Assembly (NCBI GenBank): GCA_009774245.1
Contig: VSNM01000109.1
Coordinates: 1-13,462, forward strand
Direction of reading: 5' to 3'
Source of the DNA: Lachnospiraceae bacterium
Lineage (GTDB): Bacteria > Bacillota > Clostridia > Lachnospirales > Lachnospiraceae
Length of the DNA stretch: 13,462 bases
In this document: positions 6,488 through 13,026 of the stretch, piece by piece
Layout of the letters: each line of letters begins with the position of its first letter
Position numbering within the stretch: the stretch's first letter is position 1
The notes under the pieces: generated by a model
Database searches by the model: none
Seen by the model: the letters and a program-made list of their open reading frames with translations, nothing else
Told to the model about the DNA's origin: nothing
Program-made: the position numbers and the translations under genes

Positions 6488-7390
6488 GTGGAGAAGATAT
6501 TATTAGATGAGATGGCATTAGATATGAATCAGATCGCAGAAAATCTGAATGCTTTTGAGAAATTTTTTGACGCCCTGCCAGAGAAGGCGATCAGCCTCGG
6601 AGTGAGAGTGCTGATCGCGGCGGTATTATTTTTCGTGGGCTCCAAACTTATTCAATTTACGCGAAAAATCACAAAAAAGTCGCTCCAGCGGGCAAATGTG
6701 GAGACTGGTATCATACAGTTTCTCGACGGATTGATCAAGGTGTGTCTGTATGGTCTGCTGGCGCTGGTGATCGCCGGAAATTTTGGATTTGACGCCACGG
6801 GCGTAGTGGCGCTCGCAGGCTCCGCCGGCGTGACAATCGGTCTCGCACTGCAGGGCAGCCTGAGCAACCTTGCCGGCGGTGTGCTGATCCTGCTGCTGAA
6901 ACCTTTTCGTGTGGGGGATTTTATCATGGAATCCGGACAGGGAACAGAAGGGACTGTTAAGGAAATCGGAATTTTTTACACAAAACTATCGACTACGGAT
7001 GGCAAGATGGTTGTCCTGCCAAACGGCAATCTGGCGAACAGCTCCATCACAAACGCAACGGATTCCCCCATCAGACGGATTGATCTTGCTGTCGGTATAT
7101 CCTATGACGCGGATATCCGGGAGGCGAAGGAAGTGCTGAGGGGTGTGATGGACAGCGACGCGGATGTGCTGCACAGTGAACCGGTGCTCGTGTATGTCAA
7201 TGCCCTTGCAGACAGCGCCGTGGAGCTTGGTATGCGCTGTTACTGCGAGAATCCTGTATACTGGGATGTGCGCTGGCGGCTGCTGGAAAATGCGAAAAAT
7301 GCGCTGGACGATGCAGGGATTGAGATTCCCTATCAGCAGGTTTCGCTGCATTTGAATACGGATTCCGGTGTGTCACTTGCAAAAAAATGA
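6488..7390 (+). CDS. mscS: MscS family small-conductance mechanosensitive channel
   Basis: This 300-residue protein has three membrane helices at about residues 37-57, 82-99 and 103-137. The last is the Gly/Ala-rich pore helix of MscS (GVVALAGSAGVTIGLALQGS), followed by the KPFRVGD turn at 138-144. The cytoplasmic beta domain includes VVLPNGNLANSSITN, the family signature. It releases solutes when membrane tension rises on osmotic downshock. The start is GTG at 6488, with AAGGAG at 6476-6481 spaced 6 nt. ATG codons at residues 9 and 13 are alternatives with no better ribosome site. It follows the DUF1015 gene by 13 nt. Family assignment is firm; the gene symbol is by family. Confidence 0.93.
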   Translation: MEKILLDEMALDMNQIAENLNAFEKFFDALPEKAISLGVRVLIAAVLFFVGSKLIQFTRKITKKSLQRANVETGIIQFLDGLIKVCLYGLLALVIAGNFGFDATGVVALAGSAGVTIGLALQGSLSNLAGGVLILLLKPFRVGDFIMESGQGTEGTVKEIGIFYTKLSTTDGKMVVLPNGNLANSSITNATDSPIRRIDLAVGISYDADIREAKEVLRGVMDSDADVLHSEPVLVYVNALADSAVELGMRCYCENPVYWDVRWRLLENAKNALDDAGIEIPYQQVSLHLNTDSGVSLAKK

Positions 7391-7409
7391 TATTTTTACA
7401 AAATAATCC

Positions 7410-7438
7410 TTTACAAAACAGAAAAAATTTTGTATAAT
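7410..7438 (+). promoter_or_regulatory. Vegetative sigma-A promoter for tRNA-Thr
   Basis: TTTACA at 7410-7415 and TATAAT at 7433-7438 are separated by exactly 17 nt in an AT-rich stretch. Transcription would start near 7445, about 17 nt before the tRNA. Confidence 0.8.
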
Positions 7439-7461
7439 AATTTTCGTGGTTGACAGACCAG

Positions 7462-7534
7462 GCTTCCATAGCGCAGTTGGTAGCGCAACTGATTCGTAAT
7501 CAGTAGGTCGAGGGTTCGAGTCCCTTTGGAAGCT
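7462..7534 (+). tRNA. tRNA-Thr (anticodon CGT)
   Basis: A complete cloverleaf can be drawn. The acceptor arms are GCTTCCA and TGGAAGC plus discriminator T. The D arm is GCGCAGTTGGTAGCGC. The anticodon stem CTGAT/ATCAG encloses TTCGTAA, giving anticodon CGT. The T arm is GAGGG-TTCGAGT-CCCTT. It reads ACG threonine codons. The 3' CCA is not encoded. Confidence 0.96.
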
Positions 7535-7537
7535 TTT

Positions 7538-7560
7538 CTTAAAAATTTTAAGAAGTTTTT
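7538..7560 (+). terminator. AT-rich terminator after tRNA-Thr
   Basis: TCTTAAAA and TTTTAAGA pair around a single A (a tight loop that would open by a pair or two), followed by AGTTTTT. The stem is weak because it is almost all A-T, but position and T-run fit the end of the tRNA transcript. A second hairpin, AGACGCGGC-TTTG-GCTGTGTCT with following T, comes at about 7566-7591 and may be the real stop. Confidence 0.5.
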
Positions 7561-7585
7561 ATGAAAGACGCGGCTTTGGCTGTGT

Positions 7586-7695
7586 CTCTTTTTATGCACA
7601 CGGGCGTTCAAAGGAAATATGTCATCAAACCGATAAATCGGTTGGCTGACGGACGCCCGGCGCGCGAGTGGGAAGATGGCTCTTCCCGACTCGAT
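7586..7695 (+). repeat. Structured ~110-bp dispersed repeat, copy 2
   Basis: This matches 276-387 with scattered substitutions. The outer helix is CGGGCGTTC with GGACGCCCG, where the changes relative to copy 1 all keep pairing. The inner hairpin (GTCATCAAACCGAT with ATCGGTTGGCTGAC) has two mismatches. The last hairpin is CGAGTGGGAAGA with TCTTCCCGACTCG. The repeat ends 44 nt before the HAM1-like gene. The 349 bp between the MscS and HAM1-like genes are thus filled by the tRNA promoter, tRNA, terminator and this repeat. Confidence 0.8.
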
Positions 7696-7739
7696 TGCAC
7701 AGGGGCGCACATTGCACACGGGGTAGGTGAGAGAAACAA

Positions 7740-8366
7740 ATGAAGATTTTATACGGAACAGGGAATCCCGCAAAATTGTCATCAATGAGAAGCAGGCTGG
7801 AAGGTCTGAATCAGAAATATGGCGTAGAACTCATCGGTCTGAAGGATTTGGATGCGGAAATTCCGCAGGTGCCGGAGGATGGCAGTACACCTTTAGAAAA
7901 TGCGCACCAGAAGGCGGTCGCATACTATAAGGCATTTCATATACCAGTGTTTTCCTGTGACTCCGGTCTGTATTTTGACAATGTACCTGATGCGGATCAG
8001 CCGGGTGTCCATGTGCGGACGGTGCACGGCAGGAGCCTCACAGATGAAGAGATGCTCGCATATTATTCGGGACTTGCGCGTAAATACGGCAATCTCACAG
8101 CCAGATACAAAAACGCCATCTGTTTTGTCTATGATGACACGCAATTGTTTGAGGCGATGGAGCCGTCTATGGAGAGTGAGAAGTTTCTGATCGTCGCAGA
8201 GCCGCACTCCTCGATTCGGAAGCAGGGATTTCCGCTGGACAGCCTGTCCGTCGATATCCGGACCGGAAAATATTATTATGACCTGCCGGAACAGGCATTG
8301 GAGCAGGTGGCGGTGGAGGATGGATTTTTACAATTTTTCAAACACGCTCTGGGACAGATTTTGTGA
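7740..8366 (+). CDS. RdgB/HAM1-like non-canonical purine NTP pyrophosphatase (divergent)
   Basis: This 208-residue protein carries the family landmarks. TGNPAK at 7-12 is the nucleotide-binding TxNxxK. PEDGSTPLENAHQKA at about 45-59 contains the metal-binding Glu, and CDSGLYFD at 73-80 contains the conserved DSG. Canonical members convert ITP, XTP and dITP to monophosphates, keeping damaged purines out of DNA and RNA. Departures are clear. The second aspartate of DDSG is Cys, the PGVYSARYAG block is PGVHVRTVHG, and the C-terminal SHR motif is absent. It may be a sub-branch with different substrate choice. The ribosome site is weak (GGTGAG about 8 nt upstream). It would act in the cytoplasm. 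Family membership is likely; activity on ITP/XTP is not assured. Confidence 0.78.
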   Translation: MKILYGTGNPAKLSSMRSRLEGLNQKYGVELIGLKDLDAEIPQVPEDGSTPLENAHQKAVAYYKAFHIPVFSCDSGLYFDNVPDADQPGVHVRTVHGRSLTDEEMLAYYSGLARKYGNLTARYKNAICFVYDDTQLFEAMEPSMESEKFLIVAEPHSSIRKQGFPLDSLSVDIRTGKYYYDLPEQALEQVAVEDGFLQFFKHALGQIL

Positions 8367-8420
8367 TCGATACAGAGTGTGGTGCAAGGATAATATTGAC
8401 ATATATACAAGGAGGAAGAA

Positions 8421-9182
8421 ATGGGAACAAATATTTTGAATTTACTGGACAACAAAAACGTGGAGATCGTGTGCGAAAATGAGCAGGTGGGCGTGACCAT
8501 CATCAAGATGATCCGCGACCTGTCGCTTGGCAAAGGGGAAGCGATGACAGAATATTACGCTTCCAGAATGAACGTATGCAAGAGACAGGCGGTCATCAGC
8601 CTGAACAATAACAGATGGACTGTGAGCGCAGGCGCGATGCAGGTAATGGTCGGAAATGTCTCTGTCGAGACTGGTGTGAAAGGCGCAGGCGACCTCGTGC
8701 GGAAAGCCTTTGGCGGCGCAGTTACAGGAGAGAGAGGCATCAAGCCAGAGTATACAGGCGACGGCGTCCTGATCCTGGAACCTACATACAAGCATCTGCT
8801 CATTGAGGATATTCGCGAGTGGGGCGGTGCAATGGTGATGAACGACGGTTATTACTACGCAAGCATGGGGCTCACACTCAAGACAACGCCGATCAATTCC
8901 GTGAGCGGCGCTTTGCTGGGCGGGGAGGGATTGTTCAATCTCAGCGTCCAGGGGAATGGAGTATGCTTATTGGAGTCACCGTGTCCCAAGGAAGAACTTG
9001 TCGTCGTCGAACTTGACAATGATGTTCTCAAGATTGACGGAAGTTACGCTGTATGCTGGTCACCGAGCCTGAGCTTTACAGTAGAGCGCACGACCAAGAC
9101 GCTTGTCGGCTCCGCGGCATCAGGCGAAGGTCTTGTAAATGTCTATCGGGGAACAGGACGGGTTATGATGGCGCTGGTGTAA
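8421..9182 (+). CDS. AIM24 family protein
   Basis: This 253-residue beta-rich protein matches the AIM24 family, a double-psi/TRAP-like beta-helical fold first named from a yeast mitochondrial protein. Typical parts are the Gly-rich strands GAMQVMVGNVSVETGVKG, KAFGGAVTGE, GVLILEPTYKHLLIED and SGEGLVNVYRGTGRV at the end. The molecular role in bacteria is not known to me. There is no signal peptide or membrane helix. A strong site, AAGGAGG, lies about 6 nt before the ATG. It lies 54 nt after the HAM1-like gene on the same strand and may share its transcript. The perfect hairpin at 9210-9241 follows. Confidence 0.85.
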   Translation: MGTNILNLLDNKNVEIVCENEQVGVTIIKMIRDLSLGKGEAMTEYYASRMNVCKRQAVISLNNNRWTVSAGAMQVMVGNVSVETGVKGAGDLVRKAFGGAVTGERGIKPEYTGDGVLILEPTYKHLLIEDIREWGGAMVMNDGYYYASMGLTLKTTPINSVSGALLGGEGLFNLSVQGNGVCLLESPCPKEELVVVELDNDVLKIDGSYAVCWSPSLSFTVERTTKTLVGSAASGEGLVNVYRGTGRVMMALV

Positions 9183-9209
9183 TGTTATTTTGTGATCGGG
9201 ATTTTGTGA

Positions 9210-9241
9210 TCGAGCAGGGGAAAGGCTTTTCCCCTGCTCGA
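9210..9241. terminator. Perfect hairpin between convergent genes (bidirectional terminator)
   Basis: TCGAGCAGGGGAAA, loop GGCT, then the exact complement gives a 14-bp GC-rich stem between the AIM24 gene and the convergent permease gene, whose stop codon begins right beside it at 9244. No T-run follows on either strand, so Rho-independent termination would be imperfect. Its sequence resembles the last hairpin of the dispersed repeat (CGAGTAGGGGAAGA...). Confidence 0.6.
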
Positions 9242-10072
9242 TTAATAACTTATTTTCTTTTCCAGCATATTTAGCAGTCCATAGATTCCCATGGCGATCA
9301 TGCATAGAATCACGATGCTTAGGATGACCATATCCAGCTTAAATACCTGGCTTCCATAAATAATCAGATATCCCAGTCCTTTTCTACCGGCCAGAAACTC
9401 CCCGATGATCACACCCACAAGCGCAAGCCCGATGTTTACCTTGGACAATGATATAAAAGTAGGAATATTTCCTGGAAATACCACCTTCGTGAAGGCTTGC
9501 AGCTTTGTGCCGCCCAAAGTCTCGATCAATTTCAGCCTCTCCGGATCTGTCTGCGCAAAAGACTGATACAGATTGAGAATACAGCCGAATATTCCGACTG
9601 ATATACCGCATAAAATAATAGTGCGGGGACCGGTGCCTAACCAGACGATAATGAGCGGCGCAAGCGCAGACTTCGGCAGACTGTTCAGCACGATCAGAAA
9701 GGGCTCACACATTTTTCCAAGGGAAGGATAAAACCAGAAAAATGTGGCAATCAACACAGAGAGTGCGATAATCAACAGGAAACTGACACCCGATTCCAAG
9801 AGTGTGATGCCGATATGGCTCAGCAGAGATCTGTCTGCAACATCATGCCAGAACAATCTCAGGATAGCGATGGGTGAGCTGAAATAAAAGCTGTCAATCC
9901 ACCCCTGATCAGCTGAGATCTGCCATAGCGCCAGAAAGGCGGTAAATACCAGAATCCGGCTCCAAAAAATATATAATTTCTGCAGTTTTTGCCGCCGCAG
10001 AAAGTTTCTTTGTCCGACAGTGAACGCAGATGATTGTATGGCTGCGTTATGGTTATTTTTCCGTGTTTTCAT
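9242..10072 (-). CDS. ABC transporter permease, nitrate/sulfonate/taurine-type (SsuC/TauC-like)
   Basis: This 276-residue protein has about six membrane helices and an EAA-loop-like cytoplasmic motif (ETLGGTKLQAFTKVVFP). NSLPKSALAPLIIVWLGTG is characteristic of the importer family for nitrate, sulfonates, taurine and related small ligands. It would form the membrane channel with the ATPase encoded just upstream. I chose ATG at 10072 because GGAGGG lies 9 nt upstream on that strand. A TTG at 10099 could extend it by 9 residues but lacks such a site. It overlaps the ATPase gene by 20 nt, a sign of translational coupling. The substrate cannot be read from the sequence, and no binding protein gene is adjacent. 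Confidence 0.88.
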   Translation of the reverse strand: MKTRKNNHNAAIQSSAFTVGQRNFLRRQKLQKLYIFWSRILVFTAFLALWQISADQGWIDSFYFSSPIAILRLFWHDVADRSLLSHIGITLLESGVSFLLIIALSVLIATFFWFYPSLGKMCEPFLIVLNSLPKSALAPLIIVWLGTGPRTIILCGISVGIFGCILNLYQSFAQTDPERLKLIETLGGTKLQAFTKVVFPGNIPTFISLSKVNIGLALVGVIIGEFLAGRKGLGYLIIYGSQVFKLDMVILSIVILCMIAMGIYGLLNMLEKKISY

Positions 10073-10841
10073 CCTGCATTTCCCTCCATATCTGATCAAA
10101 ATAATCCTGAAAAAGACTTGATTTTCTCATATCCTTTCGCCTGATTCCGTTGGCTTCAAACTCGATTGGAATCACATCCCTGACCGTACAGGGAGATTTT
10201 GTAAGCACAAATATGACATCTGCCATGGAAATGGCCTCTGAGATGTCGTGTGTCACAAGGATGGCAGTCTTTTGTTCCGATTTGATGATGTCGTGGACAT
10301 CCTTGGATACATTGAGCCGCGTCTGGTAGTCGAGCGCGCTGAACGGCTCGTCGAGCAGAAGCAGGTCAGGACGGATTGCAAGTGTCCGGATCAGTGCGAT
10401 TCGCTGCCGCATTCCTCCAGAAAGTGCAGAGGGCTTCTGGTTTCTGACATGTGACAGGTGATATTTCTCTAGCAACGTGTCCACTAGCGCAAGATTTTCC
10501 TGTGTTTTCTTTTTCTGTATCTCGAGACCGAGTGTTATATTCTGATAGACATTTCTCCATTCCAGCAAATGGTCATGCTGAAGCATATATCCTATGCGCA
10601 GGGCGCTAAAGTCCTCTGAGTAAAAAGTTATGTATCCGCTTACCGGTTTCAGCAGATCCGCAATCAGGGAGAGAATCGTGGATTTACCGCAGCCGCTCGG
10701 ACCGACCAGCGCTGCGAATGCTCCCTTTTCGACGGAAAGACTGATGTCATTTAAGACTTTTACCTCACCGAGATTGCTGTAGTAGGAAAAGTTTACGTGA
10801 TCCAGACGGAGAAATGGTTTCCTGTGATGAGTCTGGGACAT
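10053..10841 (-). CDS. ABC transporter ATP-binding protein, nitrate/sulfonate/taurine-type (SsuB/TauB-like)
   Basis: This 262-residue ATPase has every core motif: Walker A GPSGCGKST (47-55), Q-loop Gln88, signature LSGGMRQR (140-147), Walker B LLLLDEPF (160-167), D-loop SALD and switch His198 in THD. LQHDHLLEWRNV is typical of the SsuB/TauB/NrtD group. It powers import through the permease encoded by the overlapping downstream gene. The ATG at 10841 is preceded on its strand by a moderate site (GAAAGG about 11 nt upstream). It is transcribed away from the lipoprotein gene at 11064. Confidence 0.92.
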   Translation of the reverse strand: MSQTHHRKPFLRLDHVNFSYYSNLGEVKVLNDISLSVEKGAFAALVGPSGCGKSTILSLIADLLKPVSGYITFYSEDFSALRIGYMLQHDHLLEWRNVYQNITLGLEIQKKKTQENLALVDTLLEKYHLSHVRNQKPSALSGGMRQRIALIRTLAIRPDLLLLDEPFSALDYQTRLNVSKDVHDIIKSEQKTAILVTHDISEAISMADVIFVLTKSPCTVRDVIPIEFEANGIRRKDMRKSSLFQDYFDQIWREMQDENTEK

Positions 10842-10989
10842 ACTGTAACCGCCGCCTTTCTATAAAAAATAATGTAGTGATGTATAAAATAATATATGAA
10901 AAATATGGAAATATGACATCAAATCCGCACAAAAGTCAACAAAAGTGGAGAAAGGAACAGGAAAAGAGGCAAAAAGTAAAATAAAACAT

Positions 10990-11020
10990 TTGACAAATTC
11001 AAAATTAGTGTTATTATAAT
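10990..11020 (+). promoter_or_regulatory. Probable sigma-A promoter of the Met-rich lipoprotein gene
   Basis: TTGACA at 10990-10995 and TATAAT at 11015-11020 are both perfect hexamers, but the spacer is 19 nt. An overlapping TATTAT at 11012 would give 16 nt. The start would lie about 35 nt before the ATG. The rest of the divergent 10842-11063 gap is AT-rich with no repeat I can see. Confidence 0.6.
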
Positions 11021-11063
11021 AGGGTAACTGTTCAACAAAGGGAGAAGAGGAAAGGTTTTTATT

Positions 11064-12008
11064 ATGAAAAAGAAAGTTTTGGCACTTATTTTAACAGGAG
11101 TTTTAGCAGCATCAGCTACAGCGTGCGGTGACAGCAGCAAAGATACAAATGCGTCCGTGAATACTGATACACAGGCAGGCGTTCAGGACAATGCACAGTC
11201 GGCAGACGCACAGGACAATGCAGAGCCGGCATCCGAGGCACAGCCCGATGTAGATCCCATGGAAGAGGCTGTGAAAAACATGGAATCAGTCACAAATCTG
11301 GAAGCACAGATGATCATGGATATGGACATGACAGTCAGTGCTGAGGGACAGGAGCAGGCCGTAGAGTCAACGACAACCATGGACATGGTTTGTTTTAATG
11401 ATCCAGTGAAGATAAAATTAGACATGACCATGGATATGGGCGCTCAGGGAAGCACAAACATGCAGGTCTATGTAATGCCTTCTGACAGCGGTACATATAC
11501 CATGTACATGTATGACGGACAGAGCTGGACAAGCGGTGAGGCGAGTGAGGCGGATTTTGCGGAGTATGATGCGCGCAACAGTATGTTGGGTTACATTGGC
11601 GATGGCTCCAAGTATACACAGGAGGGAACCGAGCAGGTAAACGGAGCAAATGCATACAAGTATTCTTATGTTCTGACAGAGGCTGAGCTGAAAGAGCAGA
11701 TGCAGGAATCAGGTGCGCTGGATTCTGTCAGCCAGCTTGGACTGGATGTCAGCCAGGTAGACAGCATGCTCGACGAATTAGGCGATGTGACTGCATATGT
11801 CTGGATTGACGAGGCAACTTATTATCCTGTGAAGTATGAGATGGATATGACGACAGTTATGGATACTCTGATGAAGAATATGCTCGAGGCAATGGGCGAT
11901 CAGGCAGAGGGCGTAAGTATGTCTGTTCCTGAGATGAAGATCAGTATGACATGCTCTAATTTCAATAGCGCTACAGATTTCACTGTTCCTGACGAGGCGC
12001 AGAACTAA
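11064..12008 (+). CDS. Methionine-rich lipoprotein, DUF6612/LppX-like
   Basis: This 314-residue secreted protein has signal peptide MKKKVLALILTGVLAASATAC, with the lipid-anchored Cys at 21. A polar Asp/Ala/Gln linker runs to about residue 68, then a single domain with alternating beta-strand-like segments (KLDMTMDMGAQGSTNMQVYV, TYTMYMYDGQSW). This pattern and the ending EMKISMTCSNFNSATDFTVP resemble the DUF6612 lipoproteins of Clostridia, related in fold to the LppX/LprG lipid-binding group. I recognise the family only loosely. Methionine is unusually frequent, about 29 of 314 residues, often as MDM or MDMDM. A purine-rich AAGGGAGAAGAGGAAAGG stretch precedes the start. It has its own promoter and a strong terminator, so it is probably a single-gene transcript. 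Confidence 0.7.
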   Translation: MKKKVLALILTGVLAASATACGDSSKDTNASVNTDTQAGVQDNAQSADAQDNAEPASEAQPDVDPMEEAVKNMESVTNLEAQMIMDMDMTVSAEGQEQAVESTTTMDMVCFNDPVKIKLDMTMDMGAQGSTNMQVYVMPSDSGTYTMYMYDGQSWTSGEASEADFAEYDARNSMLGYIGDGSKYTQEGTEQVNGANAYKYSYVLTEAELKEQMQESGALDSVSQLGLDVSQVDSMLDELGDVTAYVWIDEATYYPVKYEMDMTTVMDTLMKNMLEAMGDQAEGVSMSVPEMKISMTCSNFNSATDFTVPDEAQN

Positions 12009-12029
12009 AGAATAATAATTAAAAGGTAG

Positions 12030-12069
12030 AAAATGTGGGTATCAGGTTACTGATTACCCACATTTTTTT
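12030..12069 (+). terminator. Strong intrinsic terminator of the lipoprotein gene
   Basis: AAAATGTGGGTA and TACCCACATTTT form a 12-bp stem. It extends through TCAG/CTGA with one bulged T to a GTTA loop, and ends in a run of seven T (12063-12069). Confidence 0.93.
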
Positions 12070-12094
12070 ACCCACTTTTTTAACATTTTTCTGG

Positions 12095-12123
12095 TTGCAA
12101 ATGTCTGAAAATCATATTATACT
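12095..12123 (+). promoter_or_regulatory. Probable promoter of the YPKRAKGLVKQGRARF gene
   Basis: TTGCAA at 12095-12100 and TATACT at 12118-12123 are 17 nt apart, a good sigma-A match. Transcription would start near 12130, just before the first copy of the duplicated leader. Confidence 0.55.
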
Positions 12124-12136
12124 GGATAGGAGAGGC

Positions 12137-12225
12137 GGGGAAGACACCCATAACAAAAAACGTAAACCTTTTCATATAAAAGTATTTAAATCGGGACAAG
12201 GGGGAGACACCCATGACAAAAAACA
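12137..12225 (+). repeat. Duplicated leader and start region, 63 bp apart
   Basis: GGGGAAGACACCCATAACAA at 12137 and GGGGGAGACACCCATGACAA at 12200 are near-identical copies that both continue with AAAAAC. Their start codons are offset by 63 bp. The second contains the true ribosome site and ATG (12213). The first has ATA in place of ATG and reads ITKNVNLFI before a stop, so it is a decayed copy of the gene start. Confidence 0.7.
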
Positions 12226-12872
12226 TTATTGTGATCGATGAGCATGGTAAAAAATATGGAACCACTTATCCAAAGAGGGCTAAGGGGCTCGTGAAACAGG
12301 GCAGGGCACGCTTTCAGGCGCAGAATGTGCTATGCCTTATGCATTGCCTTGCGTGTCCGCCAGATCAGGATTTGGAGGATAAAAATATGTCAGAGCAGAC
12401 TATTGAAAATAAAATGATGGAAACCGAAACGATTGAACGCGATACAGCGAATGGGGCATCTGCAAATACCGGTGCAGATACCCATGCCGTAGGCGGACAG
12501 TCAAAATATACGATGGAATACTGTCTGGAACAGATCGAGCGGATTGGACGCCAGACGGAATATCTGAATCAGGCGATATCGGAGCTGCGGCAGATGGAGG
12601 ACAGCTCCGGCGGAGAGAAAGCCATGGCGCTGGGGAATATAGTGGCGTGCAGAGAAACCACTAACCAGCAGATGCTGCGGTTTTATGAGAAGATGTATGA
12701 TGATCTCAAAGGGAAAACAGTGGCAGCTGACGTAATCACACAGAAAACTCATCTCCAGGAGCAGCTGTTAAGAAGTCTGGATTCTGCGATCGAGACCGGG
12801 ATTGAAAACGGCGTGTTTTCATCAAATGAGATTTCAGATTTGTTTAATAAGGCGTTTGATGTGGTTCGTTAA
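12213..12872 (+). CDS. YPKRAKGLVKQGRARF-type conserved protein (RRXRR-like N-terminus)
   Basis: This 219-residue protein has two parts. Residues 1-50 (VIDEHGKKYGTTYPKRAKGLVKQGRARF...CLMHCLACPP) resemble the short RRXRR-type module found before some HNH nucleases, and similar openings are common in Lachnospiraceae proteins of unknown role. There is no nuclease domain here. Residues about 100-215 are helical, with LGNIVACRETTNQQMLRFYEKMYDDL as the most conserved-looking block. C41, C45 and C48 could bind metal. An internal ATG at 12387 (residue 59) has GGAGG at 12374-12378 spaced 8 nt, so a shorter 161-residue form may also be made. The main start has GGGGGAG upstream. A strong terminator follows. 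Function unknown. Confidence 0.72.
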   Translation: MTKNIIVIDEHGKKYGTTYPKRAKGLVKQGRARFQAQNVLCLMHCLACPPDQDLEDKNMSEQTIENKMMETETIERDTANGASANTGADTHAVGGQSKYTMEYCLEQIERIGRQTEYLNQAISELRQMEDSSGGEKAMALGNIVACRETTNQQMLRFYEKMYDDLKGKTVAADVITQKTHLQEQLLRSLDSAIETGIENGVFSSNEISDLFNKAFDVVR

Positions 12873-12885
12873 ATCATCGACTGAT

Positions 12886-12913
12886 AAAGAGGGGGCTTTA
12901 GCCCCCTCTTTTG
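12886..12913 (+). terminator. Strong intrinsic terminator
   Basis: AAAGAGGGGGCT pairs with AGCCCCCTCTTT around a two-base TT spacer (so the top pairs open in practice). T residues of the right arm and following TTG act as the U tract. It ends the upstream transcript and insulates the repressor gene downstream. Confidence 0.9.
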
Positions 12914-12951
12914 TTGCAACATACAGTAAGGAATTTATATTACAATCCTTA

Positions 12952-12980
12952 TTGACAATCATCTTCGGCAAGTGTAGAAT
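12952..12980 (+). promoter_or_regulatory. Sigma-A promoter of the BlaI/MecI-type repressor
   Basis: TTGACA at 12952-12957 and TAGAAT at 12975-12980 are exactly 17 nt apart. The spacer is occupied by the left half of a large palindrome. Confidence 0.85.
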
Positions 12981-13012
12981 GTATTCATATTCGGCACTTG
13001 CTGAAGATGATT
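12957..13012. promoter_or_regulatory. Large palindromic operator over the repressor promoter
   Basis: AATCATCTTCGGCAAGTG at 12957-12974 and CACTTGCTGAAGATGATT at 12995-13012 are inverted 18-bp arms with one mismatch, separated by 20 bp. The left arm fills the -35/-10 spacer and the right arm lies just past the transcription start. Because the left arm is not in the transcript, this looks like a DNA-binding site rather than an RNA hairpin. The adjacent winged-helix gene is the obvious ligand. It is not the usual TACAnnTGTA-like Bla/Cop box. Confidence 0.7.
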
Positions 13013-13026
13013 AAGGAGGATAGACC

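Noticed and set aside
7462..7560. tRNA-Thr as an integration (att) site for a genomic island
   Set aside because: No integrase, no second copy of the tRNA 3' end is visible, and the downstream genes look ordinary.
7411..7785. A 124-codon open frame on the minus strand covering the tRNA and repeat copy 2
   Set aside because: Its residues KGTRTLDLLITNQLRYQLRY are the antisense of the tRNA-Thr gene, a common annotation artefact, and the rest is the antisense of the structured repeat.
11184..11245. Short internal repeat CAGGACAATGCA in the lipoprotein linker
   Set aside because: It only encodes a low-complexity AQDNA spacer typical of lipoprotein linkers, with no sign of a larger repeat array.
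12035..12241. A 68-codon plus-strand frame upstream of the YPKRAKGLVKQGRARF gene
   Set aside because: It begins inside a strong terminator and runs through the promoter and duplicated leader, so it is unlikely to be translated.
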